In this document: positions 34,994 to 43,026 of the stretch, piece after piece | How positions within the stretch are numbered: the stretch's first letter is position 1 | Layout: each line of letters starts with the position of its first letter | Source: Bacteroidales bacterium | Lineage (GTDB): Bacteria > Bacteroidota > Bacteroidia > Bacteroidales > UBA932 | DNA length: 58,553 bases | Direction of reading: 5' to 3' | Assembly (NCBI GenBank): GCA_022508605.1 | Contig: JAFLUX010000008.1 | Span: 1-58,553 of the forward strand | Program-made: the position numbers and the translations under genes | The notes under the pieces: model-generated | Seen by the model: only the letters and a program-made list of their open reading frames with translations | Databases searched by the model: none | What the model was told of the DNA's origin: nothing

Positions 34994-36409
34994 CTACCCT
35001 TCGGCCACCAGGCGCGAATCAAGGTCCACAATCCACTCCACCCCGTTGTCTGCCGTAAGCATCAGGCGGTAGATTGTACGGCCCCCGTCCTTTCCGGAAT
35101 CTTCATCGTAGGCGGAATCGAAGTTTGCCCTGTGCCCGGCGAACATGCCGCCGAGTATTACCACCCTGTCATTTTTCCGGGGCACCGTGCTGCCTGCCGG
35201 AAACAGTCCGGTGTCCGGCGTGAACTGTCCGACAGCCTGCTGGAAGCAAGCCATCTCCCTGAGGCTTATCTGAGAATATGCGTTTCCCGTCTTATAGCAC
35301 CACGCTATGTCTCCGATTTCCGCGAACAAAGGCTGGATATCAGACATACGGCTCTTGAAAAAAACGATTCCGGGCAGGATGGGGACTTTCCGTATTTTAC
35401 CATTGCGGCTTTCGTGCTCGACCATGGGGTAGAAAAGCTCCGGGCAGGGCATCTTTGGCTCCAATGCCGACAGCCGGGCCGTCAAATTGTTGTAATCCAC
35501 CCCGTTTTTCAAACGCAGGGCGTACCACCCGCTGGGATTGTACAGGAAAAACCTTGTCACGGCAGACGCAAGGGCGGAAACGGAAGAACCGTCCGCCTCA
35601 TTTTCCGCACAAAGGGCCAGGGCAGGCAGCCCTGCAGGCACGGTGCCTATGCCCCTGAGCACCTCGCTCCCGCATGCTCCCGACCTCAGCGCCGCATACG
35701 CCCAATATGTTTTCAGGGTATGTTCAAGTGTTCCGAGCACACGTATGTTGCGGCTGAGCAGAATACGGCACAGCGTCTCCCTGACGTATGTTTCCAGCTG
35801 GCGGGGCGTCATTTCAGACTGGCGAAGGGGAAAGACATAACGGCGGTGAGGAGAGGTATATTTTCGTGCCATTTCCCTCGATTCATCGCAGTAAGTCTCC
35901 AAATCGTCGCATTTCAGCCGCGCAACGTCTGAAACGTTCATTCCCCTGTTGATTAACGAGAACAGCATAATGTCCCCGAACAGGGCAAGCTCCGAATCGG
36001 CGCTACGGCCCGAAGCCCTGGCGAAATTGGCGAAAGCGGCAAATTCATCATCGGAGACGGTGCGCTGCCACACATCCGGTCCGAGCTTCAGGACCTTGGC
36101 CTTGACCTGCCGAAATGCGGGAGCTGCGTCCAAACAGGATTCCCTTGCAAGCGAAACCGAGGTGTACAAGGCCGAAATGATGTCCAGGTAATGAACGGCC
36201 GTCTTAAATGAGTAACCCTGCCAGAACATCCACAGCAGCCAGTTCTGAAGGAATGGCGCGCTACATATTCCGTGCTGGTCCGGATATTCTACGGCGAAAG
36301 CCTGCATGCACGCGATGGCCTTACGGTATCCGAGTGCCGTACGCCCGCCCATGCAGTCCGTATGCGAACAGAAGAAACCAAACAGTTCAGAATCTGCAAG
36401 CATCTCCAT
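34994..36409 (-). CDS. Degenerate tyrosine recombinase fused to NusG/UpxY-like antiterminator
   Basis: 471 aa. Residues 1-110 look like the N-terminal core-binding fold of Bacteroidales integrases (RTALGYRKAIACMQAFAVEY, YSFKTAVHYLDIISALYTS). Residues 110-285 follow the catalytic-domain pattern, but key residues are altered: the Arg-I site is GMNVSDV (156-162, Asn for Arg), the HxxR box is HTLK (230-233, Lys for Arg), the LGH box is IGT and no nucleophile Tyr follows. Residues 294-471 are NusG-like: WYALRLKNG (295-303), VPILPGIVFFKSR (342-354) matching the PLFPGYVF motif, and a KOW-like segment KNDRVVILGGMFAGHRAN (412-429). First gene of the capsule operon, as UpxY is. A GTG start (36418) is also possible. 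Confidence 0.75.
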   Translation of the reverse strand: MEMLADSELFGFFCSHTDCMGGRTALGYRKAIACMQAFAVEYPDQHGICSAPFLQNWLLWMFWQGYSFKTAVHYLDIISALYTSVSLARESCLDAAPAFRQVKAKVLKLGPDVWQRTVSDDEFAAFANFARASGRSADSELALFGDIMLFSLINRGMNVSDVARLKCDDLETYCDESREMARKYTSPHRRYVFPLRQSEMTPRQLETYVRETLCRILLSRNIRVLGTLEHTLKTYWAYAALRSGACGSEVLRGIGTVPAGLPALALCAENEADGSSVSALASAVTRFFLYNPSGWYALRLKNGVDYNNLTARLSALEPKMPCPELFYPMVEHESRNGKIRKVPILPGIVFFKSRMSDIQPLFAEIGDIAWCYKTGNAYSQISLREMACFQQAVGQFTPDTGLFPAGSTVPRKNDRVVILGGMFAGHRANFDSAYDEDSGKDGGRTIYRLMLTADNGVEWIVDLDSRLVAEG

Positions 36410-36459
36410 TTCACCCACTTATCCCCAATGCAAACTTTTAACTTTCCCGCGTTGGCAGT

Positions 36460-36474
36460 GTATGTCCGACATAC
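36460..36474. promoter_or_regulatory. Perfect 15-nt palindrome in capsule leader
   Basis: GTATGTC-C-GACATAC: seven-base arms around one central base, with no mismatch. It lies about 52 nt upstream of the fusion gene's start and about 80 nt downstream of the -7 box. It could be an operator, or a binding site for the recombinase-like half of the fusion. No other gapped 14-base palindrome of this sequence was noticed in the window. Confidence 0.65.
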
Positions 36475-36498
36475 CCGGCAAAACAACAAGTTTCCGGG
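36475..36498 (-). promoter_or_regulatory. Leader hairpin next to the palindrome
   Basis: On the minus strand CCCGG (36494-36498, complement) pairs with CCGGG (36475-36479, complement) across a 14-nt loop that is A/T/G-rich. The stem is short and could serve as a pause or attenuator element together with the adjacent palindrome. Confidence 0.35.
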
Positions 36499-36552
36499 CT
36501 TCCGGTCATATCATTAAGCATCGATACACGGTCCATCAATGCAAAACAACTT

Positions 36553-36560
36553 CAAAGTTA
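36553..36560 (-). promoter_or_regulatory. Candidate -7 box of the capsule operon
   Basis: TAACTTTG on the minus strand, an exact TAnnTTTG. It overlaps the stop codon of the upstream GT8-like gene. No clear TTTG stands 19-21 nt upstream. If used, it gives a leader of about 135 nt before the fusion gene. Confidence 0.45.
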
Positions 36561-37523
36561 ATATTTTTTATGAAACAGATTATTAATTTTTATTATAGTT
36601 TTATCTATCGCCGGGAGTCTTTCCGATATTTTGCGCGCAATCTGGACCAAAGGAGAGTATATCCAGTCAGGGAGATTCGTGCTGATGTATAACCCATTCA
36701 GATAGTCATTCTTAACGTCTGCCAACATCATGTCCAGTTCAGCGGAATTGTCCGAATCGAGCATCTTGTCCAGGAATTCCGGGTTCTTCATATTGAATCC
36801 GGCCAGGAATCGCGCCGTGCTGATGTAATGGAATACCCTGCAGTCGCCCAAATACCTCAGGGCAATCCTGGGGGCTGTCGCCTGAAGATTATACTTTCCG
36901 TCGAGATCCTTTATTATGCTTCCTTTCCTATAGTTTGCAATCCACAATGCCGGCTGATCTTTATGATATCCGAACTGCGTCGAGCTCTCTGTCCACAGTT
37001 CGTGCCAGTCCCGGAACAGTTCGTGCGCAGCCGGGGTGTCTTTTATGAACATCACTCCGCTGTTGTGATAGTCCCGGACCCCGGAGTATTCTTTCAAGCC
37101 ACGCATCTCATAATAGGTTTTCAGCATGCCTTGCGGATTATCCACGCTCCATTCATAGGAGTCCTGCATGCGTGCGGCACAGAAATCATCACCGATTTCA
37201 GCCAGCCCGCTCAAATCGCCGAGTATCAGCGTATCTGCATCCACAAATAAGAAATCCCCCGATATTTCCTGCCGCAAGGACGTCTTGATGTGACGGGATC
37301 TCTGCACCGGCGAGTAATTCACGGGCACATCGAAGCAGACAAACTCGTCCACAATGTCTTTCAGTCTGCTGCGTTTGCCTGTCAACGATTTCAGCGTATC
37401 ATCATCCGCAGCAACAAGCACATGGCAACCCGGATTCGTCTTGCGCAGGGAATATATGGAAACGATTGTCTGCTCTGCGTAGCAATCATTGCTCCGGCTT
37501 ACAAGCACGTAGACATATTTCAT
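36558..37523 (-). CDS. GT8-like glycosyltransferase, fifth paralogue
   Basis: 321 aa. KYVYVLVSRSNDCYAEQTIVSIYSLRKTNPGCHVLVAADD, VQRSRHIKTSLRQEISGDFLFVDADTLILG (DAD), YHNSGVMFIKD, KDQPALWIAN and LDGKYNLQ. It is more distant from the four members inside the capsule operon, and it lies upstream of the antiterminator fusion. ATG 37523 overlaps the TupA-like stop (ATGA). It is thus part of the unit that follows the fimbrial operon, not of the capsule operon proper. Confidence 0.85.
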   Translation of the reverse strand: MKYVYVLVSRSNDCYAEQTIVSIYSLRKTNPGCHVLVAADDDTLKSLTGKRSRLKDIVDEFVCFDVPVNYSPVQRSRHIKTSLRQEISGDFLFVDADTLILGDLSGLAEIGDDFCAARMQDSYEWSVDNPQGMLKTYYEMRGLKEYSGVRDYHNSGVMFIKDTPAAHELFRDWHELWTESSTQFGYHKDQPALWIANYRKGSIIKDLDGKYNLQATAPRIALRYLGDCRVFHYISTARFLAGFNMKNPEFLDKMLDSDNSAELDMMLADVKNDYLNGLYISTNLPDWIYSPLVQIARKISERLPAIDKTIIKINNLFHKKY

Positions 37524-38458
37524 CGTTTAAGCGGACTGAGATCCAGCAAGTCGCCAAGTACAAAATCCCATTTTTCCGGTGTAATGGCCCCAAGACCTGC
37601 ATACGGATACAGAGTCATCTCTCCTGCATATATTTTGCCGCTTATGTTGTAGAAATCCACGCGGACAAAAGGTATTCCCTGTGACAGCTTTTTCGCAAGT
37701 TCAGTCATTTTGTCGAAATTGGCAGGCTTCGGGGTATAGACATCATGCTCGTAAGGGAACTCCTGAGTAAACTCCTGCATGTTCCAGTCCATGTCATAGA
37801 AACCCTGATAATTCCGAACTTCCCTTTGGTCGGAGAAATATTCGTGCTTGGCGTGGGAGTTCACCTGAATATAGTGAGGGACACCCCAATAGCAGTAGTA
37901 CTTGTAATCGACAAGGCGCGGATTCAGGGGATCTTCAATATATTCTTCAGCGATGACTTTCTTTTCCACATTCTTGTACGGCCATTCTGCAGACTTCCAG
38001 AAATGATCTATGTCATAAGACTTTTTCAGAAGCCCGACGGCGAACTCCCTGTCCGGCTCGTCATCACCTGAATGTATATAGTGGTGAGCCGTGCTGTGGT
38101 TGCACTTCAGCACGAATTTTTTCGGCAGAATGGAGAAGTCCACGTCTTCAGGCTTGTCCCATACTCCGAGAAGAGGTATAATGTACTCCTCCCCTATAAT
38201 ATTTGCAGCCCACTCCTTGAACCTGTATTTATCGACCATGATGGTATATTCCGGCCGTCTGTCATACAGTTTCAGCCATTGCCACTTCTCTCTCATCGAC
38301 TTCGGGTCGTCCCAGTTGAGCTTGCGTCCGACCTTCAGCCTGTACTTTATCGACAAAAACAGCTTATCGCTCAAGAGACCTTTTCTGAACAAAAACGAAA
38401 GAGCTTTGTTGAATCTGTAATTCTTGTTCAGTTTCTGATAAATAACATTTGCGCTCAT
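37520..38458 (-). CDS. TupA-like ATP-grasp glycosyltransferase/ligase
   Basis: 312 aa. Matches the TupA-like ATP-grasp family of polysaccharide loci: DDPKSMREKWQWLKLYDRRPEYTIMVDKYRFKEW, ILPKKFVLKCNHSTAHHYIHSGDD, VIAEEYIEDPLNPRLVDYKYYCYWG and VRVDFYNISGKIYAGEMTLYPYAG, in which DFY...GEMT is the metal/ATP-site region. The family is thought to ligate an amino acid or similar group to a sugar or teichuronic polymer; the exact reaction here is unknown. It starts 12 nt after the small secreted-protein gene, so it may be read with the fimbrial operon. Confidence 0.85.
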   Translation of the reverse strand: MSANVIYQKLNKNYRFNKALSFLFRKGLLSDKLFLSIKYRLKVGRKLNWDDPKSMREKWQWLKLYDRRPEYTIMVDKYRFKEWAANIIGEEYIIPLLGVWDKPEDVDFSILPKKFVLKCNHSTAHHYIHSGDDEPDREFAVGLLKKSYDIDHFWKSAEWPYKNVEKKVIAEEYIEDPLNPRLVDYKYYCYWGVPHYIQVNSHAKHEYFSDQREVRNYQGFYDMDWNMQEFTQEFPYEHDVYTPKPANFDKMTELAKKLSQGIPFVRVDFYNISGKIYAGEMTLYPYAGLGAITPEKWDFVLGDLLDLSPLKR

Positions 38459-38470
38459 GTATGACAGGTA

Positions 38471-39040
38471 TCAAAAATTATAGTCGTGCAAATCGGCCAC
38501 CGCGAGCGTGTGGTCCTCGGCGGCAAGCGATACAATGGTTCGCCACAACGCCTGTTCGCCTTTCACTTCGGCGTTTTTCAACTCCAGATAGCTATGCTGG
38601 ATTCTGTTGTACGCTTCCGGGGATGTCTCCCTTGCCTTTTCGAATTCGATGAGAGAGGCCTCTATGGACTGGATAGCCATATTGTATGCGAATTTGTCGA
38701 AAGAGCCCTTCTTGTCTACCATCTCGGACACGAACTTCCAGGTGAAGTACCAATTGACCACTCCCTTGCACTCGGACGCAATGACATTGCCGTTTACGAC
38801 CCCATTGCAGCGGAAAGTCCCGGTCCGGCTCCCGTCCGGTCCGGAATAGTCCCAGGAGACCTCTCCGCCTTTGACATCGAAAGTATAGCAGTGTCTGTCC
38901 TGCCCGTATTGCAGTTCAATGTTGGAATAGCCTCTCTGCCCTTCCGGTGTCTTTTTCCTTCCCCTGTTTTTGGACTGCGAGAAAGCCAGTCCGCAAATGG
39001 AGAGGCACAGGAGAATCGCAATTAAAGTCTTTAATCTCAT
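38471..39040 (-). CDS. Small secreted protein at end of fimbrial operon
   Basis: 189 aa with a signal peptide cleaved near AFSQ-SKN. The rest has no recognised domain; the lipid box is absent, so it is probably periplasmic or secreted. It contains KNRGRKKTPEGQ after the signal and a helical C-terminal half (SFDKFAYNMAIQSIEASLIEFEKARE). Its ATG overlaps the stop of the fimbrillin gene upstream (TGATG), which ties it to that operon. Function unknown. Confidence 0.7.
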   Translation of the reverse strand: MRLKTLIAILLCLSICGLAFSQSKNRGRKKTPEGQRGYSNIELQYGQDRHCYTFDVKGGEVSWDYSGPDGSRTGTFRCNGVVNGNVIASECKGVVNWYFTWKFVSEMVDKKGSFDKFAYNMAIQSIEASLIEFEKARETSPEAYNRIQHSYLELKNAEVKGEQALWRTIVSLAAEDHTLAVADLHDYNF

Positions 39041-40644
39041 CAGGTTCCGCTGTTGTAGTTGTTGTAGTAAGTCGAACGGTGCACCTTGCCGTTTCCGCTG
39101 CCGATATCGTAGCTCTTTTCATTGCCTTCGAAATCGACGAGCCTGTTGTCTTCCTCCTGGCTCAGCACGAAATCGTTGAGGACGGAGTCGAATATCCACA
39201 CATAGCCCTGTTTGTCTATATAGATGGTATGGTCGCCCCCGTCGGTAATATAGACGTCGCGCACCGGGCCGACATTGAAATAATCGCGCACAAAGGCGGT
39301 GGAGCCGTTCATTTTCAGGGTAATCGTATGCCCCATCCCGTCTATCACATATCCGGGAGGCACGGGGAATATGTTGCCGTCCGGCTCTTTGCTCAAGTCC
39401 ACATTCTCATACAGGGTGAACACCTTCTCCGTCTTTCCGTCGCCGTCTATATCCTTCTCTTCCCCGTACATGTCGAAGAACTTCTCGATGGCCTCATCGG
39501 TCTCGGGGTCTCCGGAGTAGTAGCGCTGGCTGCGGAAGAAAGAATGCATCTCCTTCATTTCGGCATCGGAGTATATGCCCTGATGGGTATGATACTGCGA
39601 CTCCTTCTTTTCCTCGGTGTCCCATTTGTCGATGATGATGGCAAGTCCGGGGCCCACGCCAGGGATGAGCACTATGTCCAGGGTCATCTCCTCCCCTGCA
39701 TGGAGAATCCTGTCGTCGCCTCCTGATGGAGCATCATAGTCTTCTCCCGGCACCCTCGTGAAAACGACGTCGTCGAATGTGCCGTAGTACGTGTCCAGTG
39801 CAGAGTACTCGTCGTTGTTTACCTTTATCTTGAAGTCGATGGTGGAGAAGTCCACTTCCGGACAGATGTAGAATATATCGCGGGAGGGTTCGTTTTCGAC
39901 ATAGTATGTGACCCCGTTGTCCTTGTCGGAATCCCACGGCTTGCCCACGTACGGACGGCCTCCCTCCGGAGGACGGGGGTAGAAGGTCGCTTTCGTAGGC
40001 ATTCCGATAAATGTCATGTCGGCCTTGAGGTTCTTCTGTATGGCGCCTCCGGCCTCTATCAGGACGAAGCTGCCTATCCGTATACGGGACACGAGGTGGT
40101 GGAATGTCATGTCGACATACCGGCCCTGCTCCTTGTAGCTGACAGGGTCTGAGCCGGCACCTATGAAATTTTCGTATATGGCATTGTTGTGGAACTTGTC
40201 GTAGCCGTCGTTCTCGGAAGAATTGTGAAATTCGATTTCCATCGCCTCGTCGGACGGGGTGTAGCCATCCTCCTCCCAGGGGATGTTCCAGGCATAGAAG
40301 ACATGCCTGGACAAAAGATCTTTCCACATCAGCTCCTCTCCGGTCTCCTTGGAGGCGAGGCGCCCCTCATAGCCGGAGGGCACGACGTATGTTCCCAGCT
40401 CTCTGTACGAATATGTACCGTCCCCGGCCGTGTCGCAGCACAGCTGGATATAGAAATCCATGTCGAACGGGTCGGATTTTATATAGTCCTTGACAAGGGT
40501 CCGCGTCTTAAGCACCTCCGGACCGTCGCATACTGAGGCCCCGAACTCTATAGCCCCTCCGGGGCGCGCATCGTCGCTCCTGGAGCATGAGGCCGCAAGG
40601 GTTAATACGGCCAACGGCAGGGATAGTCTGAAAAATAGCTTCAT
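39040..40644 (-). CDS. Fimbrillin-like lipoprotein with EF-hand-like motif
   Basis: 534 aa, lipobox LAASC (Cys 20). Near the N-terminus KTRTLVKDY contains the Arg after which a gingipain-like protease could cut, as in other fimbrillins. The middle part contains a fimbrillin-like fold (FHHLVSRIRIGSFVL). Near residue 425 the motif DIDGDGKTE resembles a calcium-binding EF-hand loop. Likely an accessory or tip subunit. It sits 2 nt downstream of the GLUG-repeat protein gene. Confidence 0.75.
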   Translation of the reverse strand: MKLFFRLSLPLAVLTLAASCSRSDDARPGGAIEFGASVCDGPEVLKTRTLVKDYIKSDPFDMDFYIQLCCDTAGDGTYSYRELGTYVVPSGYEGRLASKETGEELMWKDLLSRHVFYAWNIPWEEDGYTPSDEAMEIEFHNSSENDGYDKFHNNAIYENFIGAGSDPVSYKEQGRYVDMTFHHLVSRIRIGSFVLIEAGGAIQKNLKADMTFIGMPTKATFYPRPPEGGRPYVGKPWDSDKDNGVTYYVENEPSRDIFYICPEVDFSTIDFKIKVNNDEYSALDTYYGTFDDVVFTRVPGEDYDAPSGGDDRILHAGEEMTLDIVLIPGVGPGLAIIIDKWDTEEKKESQYHTHQGIYSDAEMKEMHSFFRSQRYYSGDPETDEAIEKFFDMYGEEKDIDGDGKTEKVFTLYENVDLSKEPDGNIFPVPPGYVIDGMGHTITLKMNGSTAFVRDYFNVGPVRDVYITDGGDHTIYIDKQGYVWIFDSVLNDFVLSQEEDNRLVDFEGNEKSYDIGSGNGKVHRSTYYNNYNSGT

Positions 40645-40646
40645 TC

Positions 40647-42995
40647 TTATTCACTGTTGTTGCTGTCGAGCGCGGCGCCCACCGGCCCGTAGGTTCCGAA
40701 CGTGCGTATGAGGTTGTTTTTTGCCGCATATTCTTCCCAGGTCTGCCCCTTATACACTATGCCGGCAAAGTTGCCTATATACCACATCTTCTCCCTGTTG
40801 TCAGGCCCGCTGAGGGCGGAGCCGTAGGTTATGCAGTCTTCGACATGCGTCGTAGCGGAGCGGATGCGCCCGAAGGCCCCGCCCGTGGCATAGATGACGC
40901 CCTCATTCGGCGAGACCGGACCGATGACCGAGACGGCCGTGCGGCAGTCCAGTACAGGCACGTCGAGGTCGGCCCCCGCTATGCTCCCTATATACGAGCC
41001 GCTGGTTATCTCCCCGTATTTGTGGGTCTCTCCTGGGGTGAGCGAGCCGCTTATGATGCAGGCATCGAGTCTTGAGCTCGAAGCGGTAGAAGCCGTAGAT
41101 GCGTCCAGCTGACCGGCGATGCCGCCCACGTATGAAGTCACTCCGCTGCTGCCGGTGCCGTCCACCGTCACATCGGACAGGATGACCCCGGCGATGGACC
41201 CGGAAGACTCTCCGACGACTCCGCCCACGGAATAGGAGCCGAAGTCTCCTTTGCAGTCGTAGCGTATGGTTATCGCCAAATCGCCTTCGAGCGGAGAAAC
41301 ATCGGTTATGCTGCCACCCGCCGCATTTTGTCCGGATATGCCGCCGATGAGGACGGAAGCGTTCACAGGCTTGCCTTCAACTCCGCCCACATGGAGCTGG
41401 AACGCTCCAGAAAGCGACACTCCGTTGACGATGCCGGTGTTGGAACCGGTCAGGCATCCTATGTTGTGCGCTTCCGAGCCATCGGTGTCGGCCGTAATCT
41501 CCGAGCGCACGGAAATATTCATTTCCACCTTGCCGACGCGCACATTGCTTATGGTCGCTGCGGTGCGGTTCCACATGCAGAGCGCGCCGTGCCGGCTCAT
41601 ATCGGACTCATACAAAGGACGCCTGGCATTGTCGCCGTCCGCATATTCGACCTCGTAAGAGATGGCGTCGATTTTCACATCGTGTATGCCAAGATTCTTT
41701 ATCGTGCCGTAGTTGTATCTGAACAGAGGGCATCCGAGATTCTTTATGTAGTGATAGTCACCGTCGAACACCGAATCTTCCATGATGTTGGGGGCGAAGT
41801 ACTCGTCGGAAAATTCGGAATAATCGGCAAAGTGGAAGTCCACGTTGCGCAGCAGTTTCGTTCCCGTAGCCGTTTTTTCCAGAATCTGCACATCCCCGTA
41901 AAAATAATCCTTCTCGTCGTAAATGGAACGGAGGAAATCTTCCACGTCCACATCCACATAGCCTCCGGTCTCGTCCCAGCCCTCGGCAGAGGGCGGCGAA
42001 GTGATGGTGATGCCGGAAGATTTGGTGATGGTCAGGGTATATGTGACGCCCGCCTCGAGCTCAGGAGGCGTGTTGGCCTCTCCCCTTATGTTCCCCGGAA
42101 TCTTGTTGTAGTCGTATTGCAGATAGTCGTAGGTGCTCTGCTGGCCGGCCTTGTAAGAAATCGAGAAAGTGTCATACAAGCCCGGTTCGAGGAAATAGTC
42201 GGCCCGCGTTATGCTCTTTTCCCCTATGAACCTGGTCAATGTCTTCGCATCTATGTAAATCAGCCCCGGGAAGTTGTCGGGGTCGGGCTCCATGCGGCAA
42301 AATTCAAAGTTGAAGCTGTCAGGAAGTCCCTCGGCATCCTTGGACAGGGAGAGCCTGAACGCATTGTTGAAAGTGGGGACATCGTTGCGCGTCATCCAGT
42401 ATTCGGTAGCCACCTGAGGCTCGAGGTCGACAAGCGTCAGATAGGCGCACAGATGCTCGAAGCGCATCCGTACCGCGTGACCGTAGACGATATCGCGCTC
42501 GCCCTCAGTTCCGGACAGGGCATGCATGGGGTCGCCCGCCGGGGTGATGCCGGAGAGCAGATATGTCTCCGATTCTGTGGCTTCGGTGAGGGCTCCGTCG
42601 CTTCCGCTGATGTAATATGCCTCGAAACGGCCCTTTACGGCTACGGAAGGCCAGGTGAGTCTGGGCGCGACCGCATCCCACCCCTTGCCGTTATACTGCA
42701 AGATGCCGTATCGTTTCGTCGTTCCCTCCAGCACCGAGCCGTCCACCTGCAGTTCCTCGGTATCGAAAGTGGCGAGCACATGGATGACATCGCCGGGCTT
42801 GAACGCAGTCTTTACCTCGGCATCTTCGTCGAAGCCCCTGGTGAGCGGGCTCGGCAATTCGCAGATGAACTCTACGGGGAGTTCTTCCCCGGACTCAGCG
42901 CGAGAGGGGGCCGCGTCAGGAAAACGCTCCCCGGTGCATCCCGCGACAATGAGCGCAAGCAGCAGCGGTATGGTGTATCTCAGTTTGCTAAACAT
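40647..42995 (-). CDS. Fimbrillin-like lipoprotein with GLUG repeats
   Basis: 782 aa from MFSKLRYTIPLLLALIVAGC (Cys 20). N-terminal fimbrillin-like part with LTRGFDED as possible protease site. From about residue 480 repeated units appear (GCLTGSNTGIVNGV, VGGVVGESSGSIAGV, VGGIAGQLDAS), the GLUG motif, typical of bacterial adhesins. It therefore looks like the tip adhesin. ATG 43013 (MLGTG) is another possible start. Large antisense frames over this gene are shadows of its codon use. Confidence 0.78.
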   Translation of the reverse strand: MFSKLRYTIPLLLALIVAGCTGERFPDAAPSRAESGEELPVEFICELPSPLTRGFDEDAEVKTAFKPGDVIHVLATFDTEELQVDGSVLEGTTKRYGILQYNGKGWDAVAPRLTWPSVAVKGRFEAYYISGSDGALTEATESETYLLSGITPAGDPMHALSGTEGERDIVYGHAVRMRFEHLCAYLTLVDLEPQVATEYWMTRNDVPTFNNAFRLSLSKDAEGLPDSFNFEFCRMEPDPDNFPGLIYIDAKTLTRFIGEKSITRADYFLEPGLYDTFSISYKAGQQSTYDYLQYDYNKIPGNIRGEANTPPELEAGVTYTLTITKSSGITITSPPSAEGWDETGGYVDVDVEDFLRSIYDEKDYFYGDVQILEKTATGTKLLRNVDFHFADYSEFSDEYFAPNIMEDSVFDGDYHYIKNLGCPLFRYNYGTIKNLGIHDVKIDAISYEVEYADGDNARRPLYESDMSRHGALCMWNRTAATISNVRVGKVEMNISVRSEITADTDGSEAHNIGCLTGSNTGIVNGVSLSGAFQLHVGGVEGKPVNASVLIGGISGQNAAGGSITDVSPLEGDLAITIRYDCKGDFGSYSVGGVVGESSGSIAGVILSDVTVDGTGSSGVTSYVGGIAGQLDASTASTASSSRLDACIISGSLTPGETHKYGEITSGSYIGSIAGADLDVPVLDCRTAVSVIGPVSPNEGVIYATGGAFGRIRSATTHVEDCITYGSALSGPDNREKMWYIGNFAGIVYKGQTWEEYAAKNNLIRTFGTYGPVGAALDSNNSE

Positions 42996-43026
42996 TCGTC
43001 CTGTTCCTAACATGTTTTGTCCGTGC

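Larger units (their letters stand above)
36410..36552 (-). promoter_or_regulatory. Untranslated leader of the capsule operon
   Basis: About 140 nt between the -7 box (36553-36560) and the start codon of the antiterminator fusion. It contains a perfect 15-nt palindrome (36460-36474) and a 5-bp hairpin directly beside it (36475-36498). Leaders of this length in front of UpxY-type genes in Bacteroides serve as the loading region for antitermination; I infer a similar use here. Confidence 0.55.

Noticed and set aside
34994..36409. Plain integrase annotation
   Set aside because: The catalytic Arg, HxxR, LGH and Tyr positions are all altered and the last 175 residues are NusG-like, so an active integrase is not supported.
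36419..36557. Invertible capsule promoter
   Set aside because: I looked for a pair of long inverted repeats flanking the -7 box, as in phase-variable Bacteroides capsules, and found only the single 15-nt palindrome downstream of it.
40104..40118. ATGTCGACAT palindrome resembling the capsule-leader palindrome
   Set aside because: It lies within a coding sequence, is shorter and lacks the central base; a chance match.
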